DNA of 64,000 nt, from positions 78,025,254 through 78,089,253 of the forward strand of contig CM028378.1 of the NCBI GenBank assembly GCA_013146195.2, read 5' to 3'. The position numbers and the translations under genes are program-made. The first letter of the stretch is position 1; every line of letters starts with the position of its first letter. Of this stretch, positions 46,520 through 58,022 are shown one piece after another. The notes beneath the pieces are model-generated. The model was not told the origin of the DNA and searched no databases. It saw only the letters and a list, made by a program, of their open reading frames with translations. The DNA is from Codonopsis lanceolata. Lineage: Eukaryota; Streptophyta; Magnoliopsida; Asterales; Campanulaceae.

Positions 46520-49500
46520 TTACCAATAGTATTTCTTCAAATGATATGCATGCCATGGATGTTTCAATTCGTCCCCATCCTCGGTTCGCAACATATAAGT
46601 GCCTTTTTTAATAATTCTAACGACGTGAAAAGGACCTTCCCAATTTGGTGAAAGCTTCCCCCACTCAGCTCGATGACCTGTTGCCTCAATCTTACGGAGG
46701 ACCCAATCGCCCACAGCAAATGACCTACCACGAACCCTTTTATCGTGGTGGTCCTTTGCTCGCTGCTTGTAGTTAGCCATTCTCATCTTAGCCTCCAGCT
46801 GGTTTTCCTCCAAGAAATCCAGATCGGCTGCCCGAGCTGCATTATTGGACTCAGTGTTGTAATGCAAAACCCTATGAGTAGGCAGATACATCTCTACAGG
46901 AGCCATAGCATCAGACCCATAAGCCAAGGAAAAAGTTGTTTATCTTGTTGAACCCCTAACTGTCGTTCTAACCGCTCACAAAGCTGAAGGCAGCTCGTCT
47001 ACCCATCTTCCAGCCTTATCCTCCAAATTTCGCTTCAAAACATGCAGAATTTGTTTATTTGCAGCTTCAGCCTGCCCATTGCCTTGGGGATATGCTACCG
47101 ACGATTGCCAATGCTTCACACGCATTTGCTTGCACGCTTTAGTGAACTTTTCAGAAAATTGAGTCCCATGATCGGACACAATTGCTCGGGGAACACCAAA
47201 CCGACACCATATGTGCTCATGAACAAAGTCAATAACATTAACTTCACTGATAGTCGCCAGAGGCTTGGCTTCCACCCACTTAGTGAAGTAATCTACAGCA
47301 ACCACTGCATACTTGAATTTTGATCGAGCCACAGGAAAGGGGCCAATTAGATCTATCCCCCACATATCGAATGGCCACGAAGCTACAACAGGAGTCTGCT
47401 CGGTAGACGACAACCGTGGTATATCTGCATAACGCTGACACTTGTCATACCGACGAACTTACATTTCAGCATCCCGCCTCAAAGTTATCCAGTAGAACCC
47501 AGCTGCAAAAAAATTTTCAGCCAATGACCTTTGACCAGGGTGACCTCCACATTTGCCTTTATGTACTTCTCCCAAAATTCCTTCCGTCATTTCTGGTCGC
47601 ACACATCTCAACAAAGGTCGGGTGTAAGATCGTCTATAAAGAATGTTATCTAGAATAACGTAGCGGCATGATCGCTTCTGGATGGTTCTAGCCTCATTCC
47701 TATCCTCGGGCAACGTCCCTTGCTCGATGTAGGCCTTTATATCATCTATCCAACACTTTGCAGCCAGCTCAATATCCATGATCACCTCCTTTTCTATAAT
47801 AGGGGCCTCCAAATGCTCGATCATGACTCCAGGGTGCAAAGACTGAATTTCATCTTCAGCCATCTTGGACAAATAATCAGCTCGCATGTTATCCTCCCGA
47901 GCAACTCGTACCAATTCCCAGTAATCAAAGTCTTTCAAAATATCCTTCACCATCGCACAGTAACAAACTAAAACCGGATGATGAACCGCATAATCGCCTC
48001 TGACTTGATTTACCACCAGCTGGGAATCACACTACACAACCACTTCACGAACTCCTATATCCTGCGCGAGCTCAAGACCAGCGATCAACACTTCATATTC
48101 AGCCTGGTTGTTAGAAGCTGGAAATTTGAAGCGTAATGCTTTTTCGAATTCTACATCTTGCTCGGGTGGGACTAATACCAGCCCGGCGCCACTTCCAAAT
48201 CTGCTAGCCGAACCATCAACATAAAGCTCCCAACAATACTCTCGTCGTGCTTTTGGTCTTGGAACACTCGCTGATGTTTCTTTGGATGGTACTTCTTCCT
48301 CGCCAGAATCCTTGAAGCTTGTCTCCGCCACAAAGTCCGCTAAGGCCTGTGCCTTGATTACTCGCCGAGGTTGATAATCAATATCAAACTCGGTTAACTC
48401 GATCGACCAAGTGAGTAGACGACCAGAAGTGTCTGGCTTGTGCAAAATCTTTCTCAAAGGCATATCAGTGTACACAACAATCGAATGTGCAGAAAAATAA
48501 GCTCGAAGTTTCCGAGCAGCAACAACAAGCGAATAAGCTAATTTTTCTGCATTAAAATATCTTCCCTCTACATCATTAAGAGATCTCGAGACATAGTAAA
48601 CAGGTTTTTGGATATTACATTCCTCCCTAATCAACACAGCTGCCACCGTCTGCTCGGTAGCTGCCAAATACACAAACAACTTCTCCCCGAAAACCGGGCT
48701 GCTAAGCAAGGGAGGACTCCCTAAGTATTTCACCAGTTCTTCGAAAGCCTTCTGACACTCGGGCGTCCACTCAAACCCCTTATTTCCACGGAGAACTTTA
48801 AAGAACGGCAAACACCTTTCTACCGATCTAGAGATAAAACGACCAAGGGCTATCACCCTGCCGTTGAGCCTCTGTACATCCTTTATGCAGCGAGGAAGCT
48901 TCATAGTGACCAACGCCTTAATTTTCTCGGGATTAGCCTCAATGCCCCTCTCAGTCACCATAAACCCGAGGAACTTGCTGGCCTTCACCCCAAACACACA
49001 CTTGCTCGGGTTCAGCTTCATATTATTCTTCCTGAGATTGGTAAAGGTCTCGCCCAAGTCTACTGTGTGCTCATGCCCTTTAGTTTTGACCACCATATCA
49101 TCGATATAAGCTTCAACATTCCTCTCGATCTGCGAGTTGAATATCTTGTTCACCATTCTCTGATAGGCAGCTCCTGCATTTTTCAAACCGAAAGGCATCA
49201 TCTTATAGCAGTACAGCCCCTCTGCTGCTTGGAAAGCTGTCATCACCTTATCATGCTCGTCCATTTTAACTTGATGATACCCAGAGTAGGAATCAATAAA
49301 GCTAAGGAGCTCGAACCCCGCTATAGCATCCACCAACTTGTCAATTCGTGGCAAAGGGTAGCAATCCTTCAGGCAGGCTTTATTCAGATCCGTGAAATCA
49401 ACGCACATCCGCCACTTTCCATTTGACTTTTTAACCATAACCACATTAGCCAACCAAGTTGGGTAATGTATCTCCTCTATTATGTCGGCGTTAAGTAGCT

Positions 49501-49790
49501 TCTCAACCTCCTCCCTGATCGCTTGATCTTTTTCCACAGAATAAACCCTGGGTCACTGTTGGATTGGTCGGAAAGCTGGGTCTACATTGAGCCGATGTAG
49601 GGCCACATTATCACTCACCCCTTGCATGTCTTCTGGCCGCCAAGCAAAAACATCCAAGTTGTCTTGTAATTGCTTGATCAAATTTGCTCGAGCCTCCGCT
49701 GATAAAGCCTTGACAATCTTTATCTTCTGCTCGGGGTAAGTAGAATTGATAATCACTTCTTCGAGCTCGTCCTGAGCCGTGAATTCTGGC
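46520..49790 (-). pseudogene. Tat-clade Pol: RT, RNase H, second RNase H, integrase
   Basis: Minus strand. RT: WLANVVMVKKSNGKWRMCVD at about 49400-49455 and the catalytic AYIDDMVVKTKG at about 49080-49115. RNase H: RSLNDVEGRYFNAEKLAYSL (about 48540) and a connection ending in ALADFVAETS. A second, archaeal-like RNase H (WELYVDGSASRFGSGAGLVL, about 48180-48240; NNQAEYEVLIAGLELAQDIG) is the hallmark of the Tat clade. Integrase: HPGQRSLAENFF zinc-region remains, then DLIGPFP (47350), SDHGTQF (47175) and AEAANKQ (47070) supply D, D and E. The C-terminus ends YHLKKYYW at 46520. In-frame stops sit at 49553, 48032 and about 47456, with further breaks near 46975-46930. There is no chromodomain. Integrity is otherwise high. 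Confidence 0.92.
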
Positions 49791-49795
49791 TCATC

Positions 49796-52675
49796 TCACA
49801 TTTGGAGTGTGTCACACTCCACCTTTTCCTCCTCTTCGGCTCGGTCCTCAACCTTATCGAGCTTGTGTACGTCCATGGCCTCGGCTTGTACTTCTAATCC
49901 CTCCGACGTCAATGTCGGCAAGGGATTTTTAATGTTTTCCTCACCAACTTCATCTTGTTGTACAACTTGCTCCCCCGACTTCAATGTCGGCAAGGAGGAA
50001 CTGGTCCCACCACCAATTTGGCTCGCGGTCATACCCATAGCAACCTCATTCTCGCCCTGCTCCCCCGACTTCAATGTCGGCATAGAGCTTGCCTCCATTT
50101 CAGGATTCTCCTGTACCATAGCAATCACAGATGGCCCCACAATCACGTGAGATGTCTCCTTGGTACTGACAGTTATCTTTTGCTCTCCATCTTCCAAGGT
50201 TAGCTTCTGCTTCTTTCTCTGGCTATCGCGCACATACTCGAGCACTGCTCTAGGCTGGCTCCTTAGCGTTCCCACTCCCTGGTCGGTGTAAAACTTTGCC
50301 CGCTGATGTGGGATTGATGCCACCATCTGAAACTTTGCCATGCTCGGCACACCTAAAATTATGTTATAAGGAGACTTCAAATCGATCACCATGAAAGTGA
50401 TCTTCTCAGCTCGCGTCCTGCTCCCCTCGCCAATGAACACTTCCAACTCAATCGTACCTTTGACCGGGACCTTATGGTTGGTAAATCCTTCCAATGTCCT
50501 CGCATATGGTTTTAACCGATCATCGCTTAACTCGAGCCCCTGGAAACAAGAATAATACATCACGTCTCGGCACGCTCCAGTGTCCACCAAAATTTTGTGC
50601 ACGACCCAGCCATCCACCAGTGCCGAAACGATCAAAGACTGTTCACCGGCCACATTACTCGCCAGCTCGCTGCGGGTAAATTGGATAGCTTGCTCTCCAT
50701 CCTGCAAGGCAGCAGGCCGATCCACAACTTTGGATAAAGAATATATTTGCTTTCCGAGTTGGGTCGGAGTAAGCTCTTCATCCAATATAACATTGATGAC
50801 CCCTCTGATCGGCGAGGCTTCTCTCCTGGGTGCATTCCCCCTATTGCCTCCATCTCGTTTGAAGCGGTCCAACCGCCCTTCATTAATCAATTTCTGAATG
50901 GCCTTCTTCAACGGCCAACATTCCTCCGTGGTATGCTCATAATAATCATAATAGGCACATCGCTTTGTTTGGTCCCGTTCACCAGCTGTCGCCAGATTCA
51001 TGCAAGGTGGGTTAGGAAGTTCATCCCTTATCTCATACACGATATCCTCGCATAGCGTGTTAAGCGGAGTCAGATCGGATTCGCGAAGAAATTCCTTTGG
51101 CCGATCATATCTGGATTTGCTTTTATTATAACCTCCATACCCTGCCTGGCCATTTCCCTTGGAATTTCGGCGACCGATACTCTCCTTTTTCTTCTCCTTT
51201 TTTGTCGTCTCCCCGGCACACCACTTCTGTGCTCGCATGAGCATTTCCACTTGCATTTTTGGCTCATGCATGCTCAACTCTGATCGCAGGCCACCTTCAC
51301 CTTCAAGCAAACCAGTTTCAAAGCATAGGGTTACCTCCTACTCGGTCAACCCTGGAACTTGCTCCAACACCTTGGTAAATCGCTCAAGATAGCTCATTTG
51401 TTTGGACTCATGTGCCCCCCCGCAACCTTTGACAAGTCGGCCCTTGTTTTAGCCGAGGTACCCGCCGTTCCAAAATACGCAAGAATTTTGCTCGCATGAA
51501 TCAGCCCAATTATTAATTGATCGCCGTGGCGTGCCCCCATCCAGGCTAAAGCTTTCCCTTGCAACGCACCAACAAAAGCTCTAATTTTCAGAGCCTCATC
51601 CGAAGTCACTAGGCCAATCTGTGATTCAAACGACATCAACCAATCCCTGGCCTTCGTCTTGCCTGTGTACTCCTTACTATTTGGGAATATAAGTCCCTGT
51701 GCTGGTGGAGCGTTCTCAATCCAGGGGGCTAGCGGGCTGGTTGACGTACCCAAGAAATTTCCATCCAAAGCCTTGCCTTGCTCCTAGGCTTCCATACGAC
51801 GTTTCAGTTCCTCTAAATCTTGCATATTTATGGTTGTAGGCAAACCACCCCGGTGTTGCACCACGGGCATAGGAGGGCTGGGGGACCCTGCCCCAACGGC
51901 TTGAGTAACCCCACGACTGCGCCACCTAGGCTTTGGCGCCCAGCCCATGAGCTAAATAGGCTGGCCTTGTGGTTGATGCAAATCCCTTTTTCCTTGTGAA
52001 TGATGAGACAATTGCCCATGAGATGGCCTAGGAGACGGAGTTCGGCGTCGGATTACATAAGACCCCCTTGGTGATCGCGAACGACGACTATAAGCACGAG
52101 ATCGACGTGGCGAGGGTGAACGAAACCTGCGAGCATGTGACCTTGGCGTGGAAGGTGAACGTCGACGACGACGAGATTGAGCCGAATCATCCCCAACCCA
52201 TGGACCTAGCCTCGAGTGGACACTGGGCACAATTCTGTGGCTAGCTTTACTGCCCTCTGGCTGCTCACATCCCTTAGATCCTTGTGCTCGTGGCTGAGAA
52301 TGAACGACCAAGGGATTCATCGATTACACGCGGTCTGCGAGAAACTCCTATTTGCTGGCTCGGCGAAAAGGGGTAAGGGGTCAAGCTCAATGGGAAATGG
52401 TGGCTTACCCATTGCAATCAAGCGTAAGTTGGTGAGTGCATCGACCCGGTATATGGCTCTTTGACGCAAAGCCTCCTCTCGAAATTCATGTGCCAAACCC
52501 ACTGCTGCCTCAGCACTCCGAACCAATGAATCAACTCCACGCCTCTGGTTGAGCTGATGGCGAGCATCATGAGGCGGGGGAACATTATTCCCAGCTAAAT
52601 GATTAAGGCTAGGAGTCGGGTGCACCTCTTCACGATGACTGCCACTGCCACCGTTAATTCCATTTTCCGCCATTG
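49796..52675 (-). pseudogene. Tat-clade Gag and aspartic protease
   Basis: Minus strand. Starts MAENGINGGSGSHREEVHPT at about 52675. An Arg/Ser-rich stretch lies at 51990-52180 (for example RRSRAYSRRSRSPRGSYVIR). The Gag core is at 51394-51768 (LIFPNSKEYTGKTKARDWLM, VGALQGKALAWMGARHGD). A 504-codon frame at 49796-51310 follows. In it a degraded zinc knuckle (CAYYDYYEHTTEEC) precedes the protease with active site ILVDTGACRD at about 50570-50600 and the flap-side block YNIILGVPSMAKFQMVAS. A Glu-rich tail with a repeated (S/L)PTLKSGEQ phrase (about three to four copies, 49900-50090) links to pol. Stops at 52317, 51952 and 51394 and shifts at 51310-51394 break the gene. Confidence 0.85.
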
Positions 52676-52736
52676 TCAAAGCTTCAAGAGAAACAATTAT
52701 CAAATCACACAAACCTACTACCGTAAAAATTCTCGT

Positions 52737-52754
52737 TTCCCGGCAACGGAACCA
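52737..52754 (-). other. Primer-binding site of the Tat element
   Basis: The minus strand reads TGGTTCCGTTGCCGGGAA two bases after the LTR end GGACGCATCA. It closely resembles TGGCGCCGTTGCCGGGGA, the tRNA-Asp-complementary PBS common in Tat/Athila elements, with three differences. The exact primer is uncertain. Confidence 0.65.
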
Positions 52755-52756
52755 AC

Positions 52757-53088
52757 TGATGCGTCCAAAATCTTCCGGATGCACTGGATTGGTCCAATCT
52801 AGATACATGGCTTTCAACGTATCTTAAACCCTCAAAGCCCAAATCACGCCCACAAAAGTAACAAGCGAGTGAACTAGGCGGGAGGCACTCCTGAAAGCCC
52901 TCGAAGAATCGGCACAATAAAGCTAAATGAGAATGTATTTTTAGCGAGTTTCGGCTAGAGAGTAGAAATTGCATACCTTTCCCCTTCATTCTCAGGGGCT
53001 TTTATAATTACCGGAGAGCATAACTGATCATAGCTGCTCTTAACTGCCCTTAACTATCCACTAATGATTGTGGAATAAAAAGGCGGGC
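52757..53088 (-). repeat. Truncated inner LTR of the Tat element
   Basis: Matches 41914-42290 in the same orientation, with small deletions, up to GGCGGGC. After that it continues as inverted antisense-gene sequence in place of the rest of the LTR. It holds the PBS-proximal (U5) side and the TATA region, and lacks the outer part of U3. Confidence 0.85.
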
Positions 53089-53089
53089 C

Positions 53090-55440
53090 AGAGCCCGAAT
53101 AATGGATTGGCACCCCATGCGGTACATTCGGTCGGATCTCTAGCCCGCTACAAGAAATCTGTCTCAAGACATGGTTCATACCCTGCAGAAAGAACGGATA
53201 TGCTTCGCTTTCCACGCAAGTAGCGAAGTTGTCAGAACTCTTATAATCCTCGATGATTTTTTGCCTTTGCTCTTCGCTTGTCAAAGATTCGGTCTCCATC
53301 AATTTCTTTTCTAGATCGGAAACTTTGGCCTTGGATTCTTCTAGCTCGGCATGGCTAGCTCGGAGATCTTTTCGGACTCCGACAATGTTGTTTAAGGCTA
53401 TTTCCTCGGATTTTTTGGAGAAACTCAGGTGAGACTCCAAAGTTTTCTTCTCGGCTTCAACCTTGGAAAGCTTGATTACTTTACTGGTAAGGTTTTCCTC
53501 GGCAGCTTTGAGATCGGCCCGAACAGAGTTGTCGATTTCTTCTAGCTCGTTTTTCTCTGTTTGCAAGGCGACATTTTCAGTGAGCTTCTCCATCAATCGT
53601 TCATACATCAGAATTGATTTATTGGCAGCCTGCAAGGAAAAGGTATGATTAGTCAAAGTAGAATGGTAAAGGGCGTCGGAATTTGGGGAAAGATTTTACC
53701 TCGGTAAGACACAGTCTAACCTCTCCTATCAAGACGGAGCTCGCCTTGTCTTTGCTTTTTTTCTGGACTCCACTATGTTGGAGCCTTTTCATTAACCCAA
53801 GACCCGCGGTAGCTTGGTACCCGCTTCGCTTGAAGATGTTTATATTGTCGAGGTCGGGAACTTCGCTAAGTTCAGCGATGAGAGCTGCTGCTTTTTCCCG
53901 AGTGTCGGGCATGACGAAGTCTTCTTGGTGCCATGACGGTATCGGAGGGGTTGTCTCCTCGACTACGGCCTTGTCTTTTCGGCGTTTATTTCTCCTAGGA
54001 CTGTCACTCGATCGGCTCAATAATAATGACAGGCGGGGGAGCTGTTTCAGCTTGTTGTGTGGGGGGTATCGAGGTGGCAATCGATGCGGGTTGGCTGGAC
54101 TCAGGTTGGTTGCGTTTGGTGCCGCGGTTAGTGATACTGGATGGAATGGTTGGAAGGTTGATTGCATGTTGAGTTGAGAGGTGTTTACCTCGCTTGCTCG
54201 AGCCCTTCTTTGCAGCTTGAAGAAATTTGTTGACGTCGGTTAATTGCCTCATATCTGCACAAGTTAAAACGAGCATAAAAAATGTGAAGAAAGCAAAGGT
54301 TTGCAAGGCTATCAAAAGAGATGCGGTTGAAGTATTAACGGTAAGAGAGAATGAGGGCCTCTGAGAGGGTTCGATTAAGAGCACTCGTCACACTCACTAG
54401 GAAATTTTCGTTGTGACATGGACCCCGATATGGGTGTGGAACCGAGTCAATAACAACCGGGGTTCAATTCCTTCCACAGGCGGGTTGGAGACTCATTCGT
54501 CGGAGAAAGGGTTAGGTCGGAAGTAAGAGTCGCCCGGTCGAGCACAGAATCTTGAACGGGCCGGCCATCTTGCCTTTCTTTCACTCCGAGCAAGGCTCTA
54601 AAGGCTCTTGCTATTTTGGGCTCGCCAACTCGATAAGCGTTCTTGTCGTACTCAAGGAGCCGTGTCGTAAGATAGGGAGCGAAGGGAGCCGGTAGGCAGC
54701 TAGACTCGATGGCGAGCTTTTGAGTCCCATCCGTCAACTTTGTTCGGTCCTTCATTGAGAAGTTTAAAGTAGCCAGCGTTAGACCATTCTTGTGACGCCC
54801 ATTTTTGTCGAGATGGAGGAGAAAGAATTTTGAACAAGGTCATGTCGGGCTCAAACTTAGAAGCGACCTACAGGCAATTGTGAAGGACATTAAAAATCTT
54901 ACGGTAGTCAAGGTCAGTCGCGGGGAAGGGTATTGGGCCGTTTAAGAATTCTACTATGAAGGGATCGGGGAAGCAGAAGTCCTACTAAAAAGAAATCGAA
55001 GTAGAAGACCATATTGTCCCCTTGGAAGTTGTGGCCATCCTTTTCAATATCGAGGTCGAAAGCACGAACGCAGTAATGTTTTGGGTTTATTCCTAACGAA
55101 TAGAACCAAGCATTGATTTGGTCCTCGGAGGTCAGGTCGTCCCATTTAATTGAAGGGGGGATATATGGTATGGTGTGGGTTAAAGAGCTGGGGTTTAACT
55201 CGGACTGATGGTTATTCGTCTTTGAGGAAGGTTTTCAGTTTGGTCAGTTAAGAAAGGGCTCTGATTGTTGCTACTAGTCCCTTGCTCGGTCGATGCTCGG
55301 GGTTTTCGTCGGCGAGTAATTAGGGGGATTTCTTCTTGCTTGCTCTCTTCAGAGTTTGAATTAGAAAATGGTGGGATTTCTTAGGTGCACCATGATCGTA
55401 GCTCGACCTTCAATTTCGATCTGGTATCCTCGCTAGACAT
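53090..55440 (-). pseudogene. Second, inverted copy of the antisense accessory gene
   Basis: Minus strand. ATG at 55438-55440 followed by the SSED start. The middle is broken by frameshifts between 54760 and 55400. Readable exons are 54004-54384, 53649-54167 (with TREKAAALIAELSEVPDLDN) and 53090-53640 (AANKSILMYERLMEKLTENV coiled coil). The 70-bp intron with GTAAAAT donor and TTGCAG acceptor is kept at about 53637-53706. The last about 40 codons of the gene are missing because the copy starts inside the final exon. Differences from the plus-strand copy are a mix of substitutions and indels. Confidence 0.75.
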
Positions 55441-56207
55441 CCTACGAGGAAGAGGAATCGAGGGGCACACATTAAAACCTTAGCGGTGGGTATGAAAATG
55501 TAAGTAAAATTAAAGTTGCGATAAGAGTTGGTTAAGGGATCAGTGAACGGGGCACCAATCCAGGATTCCTCGATTCCTGTGATTTGGGTCAAAACAATTG
55601 GGTAATAGAAGGAGTTGAAGCCGGTAATTCAACTGTTTAAAGGGTTGAATGACTCAGAAACCCTAATTCGGGGTGAAAAGGATTCGAAATCGACGAAAAG
55701 CAAAAATGGAAAAAGAGGAATACCTGTTTTTTAGGTGGAGTTACGAGTCTTGGGTCTCTTGAAGTTGATGAAGGCGGATCTAGAGATCTAGGAACTTGCT
55801 AGGGTTGCGAGGCAGGTGGGATTGTTCTTCTCTTTGAGCTATGATAATATTTGTGGCTGGTAAAGTTTGGAATAGAAGGGATTTTCGTCTTTTATACCAG
55901 GAAGAGCCACCGGTTGGAGATCGTTCATCATTAAGGCGCGTTAAACGAGACCCAATTTTCAAGGCAGCTTTTAATACCTTGTGGAAAAGCACGCCTGTCT
56001 CTTCAGGAAGTGGCGGCTGACGGCTTAGCTTTTTGGGTACACTTCCCTAAAAAACTTTTTGGGTAACCGTCCATTCAAGATTTTGGCTCTAAGATTGTTT
56101 GAATCATAAGTTAAAAAGATTCAGTTAATTCGGGAGATATTCTTTGAACTTTGAGTTCCTCCTCGCCACGAGCATGAATACCCGATGGACAAGGAGTAGG
56201 GGGCTAC

Positions 56208-56863
56208 TGAACTGCCCGGCCCAATTGGCCCAAGTTCTTGGTCACATGCCAGGTACGTGGCCATTGTTTATACAAGCAAGCATGACCTCAATCTTCAGCA
56301 AGCTGGGGGCTTAATCAGTGAGCAGAATCAAAGCGTGAACATGATTTGATATGCTCGCCAATATGAGAGCGCCATCGATTGAGGGCGATTATGCAGGCAA
56401 GATCAATTGCTCGAGTTGAGGACGGTTGTGTCCGAGCAAGAGTTCCAGCTAAGTTGAGGACGGTTATGTCCGGGAAACTCTCTATTCAGGCCGATATAAT
56501 TAATGGAGGAATTAATGGGGCAGTTAATATGCCCGCCATTTATGCCACAATCATTAGTGGATAGTTAAGGGCAGTTAAGAGCAGTTATGATCAGTTATGC
56601 TCTCCGGTAATTATAAAATCCCATGAGAATGAAGGGGAAAGGTATGCAATTTCTACTCTCTAGCCGAAACTCTGCTAAAATACATTCTCATTTAGCTTTA
56701 TTGTGCTGATTCTTGCTTGTGGAGGGCTTTGCGAGGAGTGCCCTGCCTAGTTCTGGTTTGTTACTTTTGTGGCAGATTTGGGCTTTGAGGGTTTAAGATA
56801 CGTTGAAAGCCAGGTTTCTAGATTAGACCAATCCAGTGCATACGGAAGATTTTGGACGCATCA
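56208..56863 (+). repeat. Right, inverted LTR of the Tat element
   Basis: Begins TGAACTGCCC after the purine-rich AAGGAGTAGGGGGCTAC and ends GGACGCATCA before TAAAA. It is the inverted counterpart of 41914-42610, 656 bp here. TATAAAAT lies at about 56612-56620. Confidence 0.72.
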
Positions 56864-56868
56864 TAAAA
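56864..56868 (+). repeat. Target-site duplication TAAAA (right)
   Basis: Same five bases as 41909-41913, outside the inverted LTR end. Confidence 0.7.
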
Positions 56869-57299
56869 TAAAATAATAGGTATCAATATTACAAACTATT
56901 TTTTTTTCATAAATTAATTACTAGTGTTTCAAGGATTTATTTTTTTCAAATAAATTAATAAATGAAACTTATTTTATCAACTTTATGTGAATATTTAAAT
57001 TACTTAAAACATTCAATCAAGTAATATAACATACCATTATTATTTTTTAATATTTCAAAAATACAATCGATCAAATAATACCATTAATTAAAAACTAAAT
57101 GTTGGTAAAAGTAAATTTTCTTCTAAGCGGCCCGTCAGGAATGCTGACATGACCTTTGCCCGTTGGCTGGCCAACGGAACCTTCGTCGTTCTTTTGCGTC
57201 TCAAGTCAGATATGATCATATGAAATTCGAGTTCATGTTTATCTAACAAGGATACCAATTCGAGCGATTCAACTATCGTTCGGCTAGATCTCCTTTACT
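56869..57299. other. AT-rich non-coding flank
   Basis: No gene or element ends seen. It presumably continues the host sequence left of 41909, interrupted by the 15-kb insertion. Confidence 0.5.
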
Positions 57300-57960
57300 T
57301 ATGTAATAGTGTCATATCAAGTTTCTGGCTATGGCAGATATTCCCTCTACCGGCATCTCTAACACGCCGATGGTCTCTGTGCATGAGCCTGCTGCCAATG
57401 TTTTTGCTTTGCCGAAATCTGTCAAATTTGATCTTACCAAAAGTCCTCAGCCGCCATCTTACGTATCTTCTCCCCCCAATAGTCATACTCAATTAACTCC
57501 AAATTCCCTTCCGTTCAATCCTTCTCCAAGTAAACAAGCTATAATGCCGGAATCTTTTCCATCTCAACCCCTTCAATCGGGAAAATCCCCTATTCGAGAT
57601 TCAACATTTAACTCCTTAAACAAAGAAAACACTAATGTTGGTCAGCCTAAATATAATTGTGTTACTAACTCTATGTCGGATATAAGTGAGATTTTTGATG
57701 AACACTTTCAAGAAAATATGCAGTAAGAAGATACTTTGAATATTATTTCCCCTAATAAATTTGTTGTTCTATAATCTTTTGAAGATGAAAACCCACTCAA
57801 TTATGACTCTCATATTGAAGCTCTTACTCTGGAAACGTCAAGTCTTAGAAAGCAGAAGTGGAAACCTCCTTCAGTTCATGCAACAGACAGAACAACCCGA
57901 TGTCGTAAGCAAAACCTGCATTTTTGCAATTCTTAGTTCTATTTTTTTTTTAATTTAGGT
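57300..57960 (+). pseudogene. LINE ORF1 C-terminal fragment
   Basis: Plus-strand 131-codon frame (57331-57726) and its continuation after a stop. The region is Pro/Ser-rich (TQLTPNSLPFNPSPSKQA, like NLSSNLSPNSLPFSPC in the minus-strand LINE ORF1), then ISPNKFVVL at about 57748 and LETSSLRKQKWKPPS at about 57830. The SPNKFVVLQ phrase and the order of blocks match the ends of ORF1 at 17482-17700 and 25400-25480. The zinc knuckle and everything upstream are missing, and no ORF2 follows. Confidence 0.7.
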
Positions 57961-58022
57961 TTATTTTATTTTGTTTAATTTTTTAGTTTTCATTTATAAG
58001 GTAAGGCTCCTTCCCCCCCCCT

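Larger units (their letters stand above)
41914..56863 (-). mobile_element. Palindromic composite Tat-clade (Ty3/gypsy) retroelement, 15 kb
   Basis: The outer ends are TGATGCGTCC (41914) and GGACGCATCA (56863), the same LTR end in opposite orientation, flanked by TAAAA on both sides. Order left to right: LTR (41914-42610), antisense gene on plus (43092-45885), 46-kb-region spacer, minus-strand pol (46520-49790), protease and gag (49796-52675), PBS (52737-52754), truncated LTR (52757-53088), then an inverted copy of 41914-45760 at 53085-56863. A normal element would end with a full second LTR near 53450. The inner LTR instead switches at GGGCGGGC into antisense-gene sequence. Minus-strand pol is closed by several stops, so the copy is inactive. 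Confidence 0.85.
53085..56863 (-). repeat. Inverted copy of the left 3.8 kb of the Tat element
   Basis: Reverse complement of about 41914-45760, in full order: coiled-coil exon, introns, Transposase_28-like part, leader, PPT-like tract and LTR. The breakpoint shares GGGCGGGC between the inner LTR (53082-53088) and the antisense gene (complement of 45754-45761). The copies are mostly alike, with many small differences. Confidence 0.88.
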
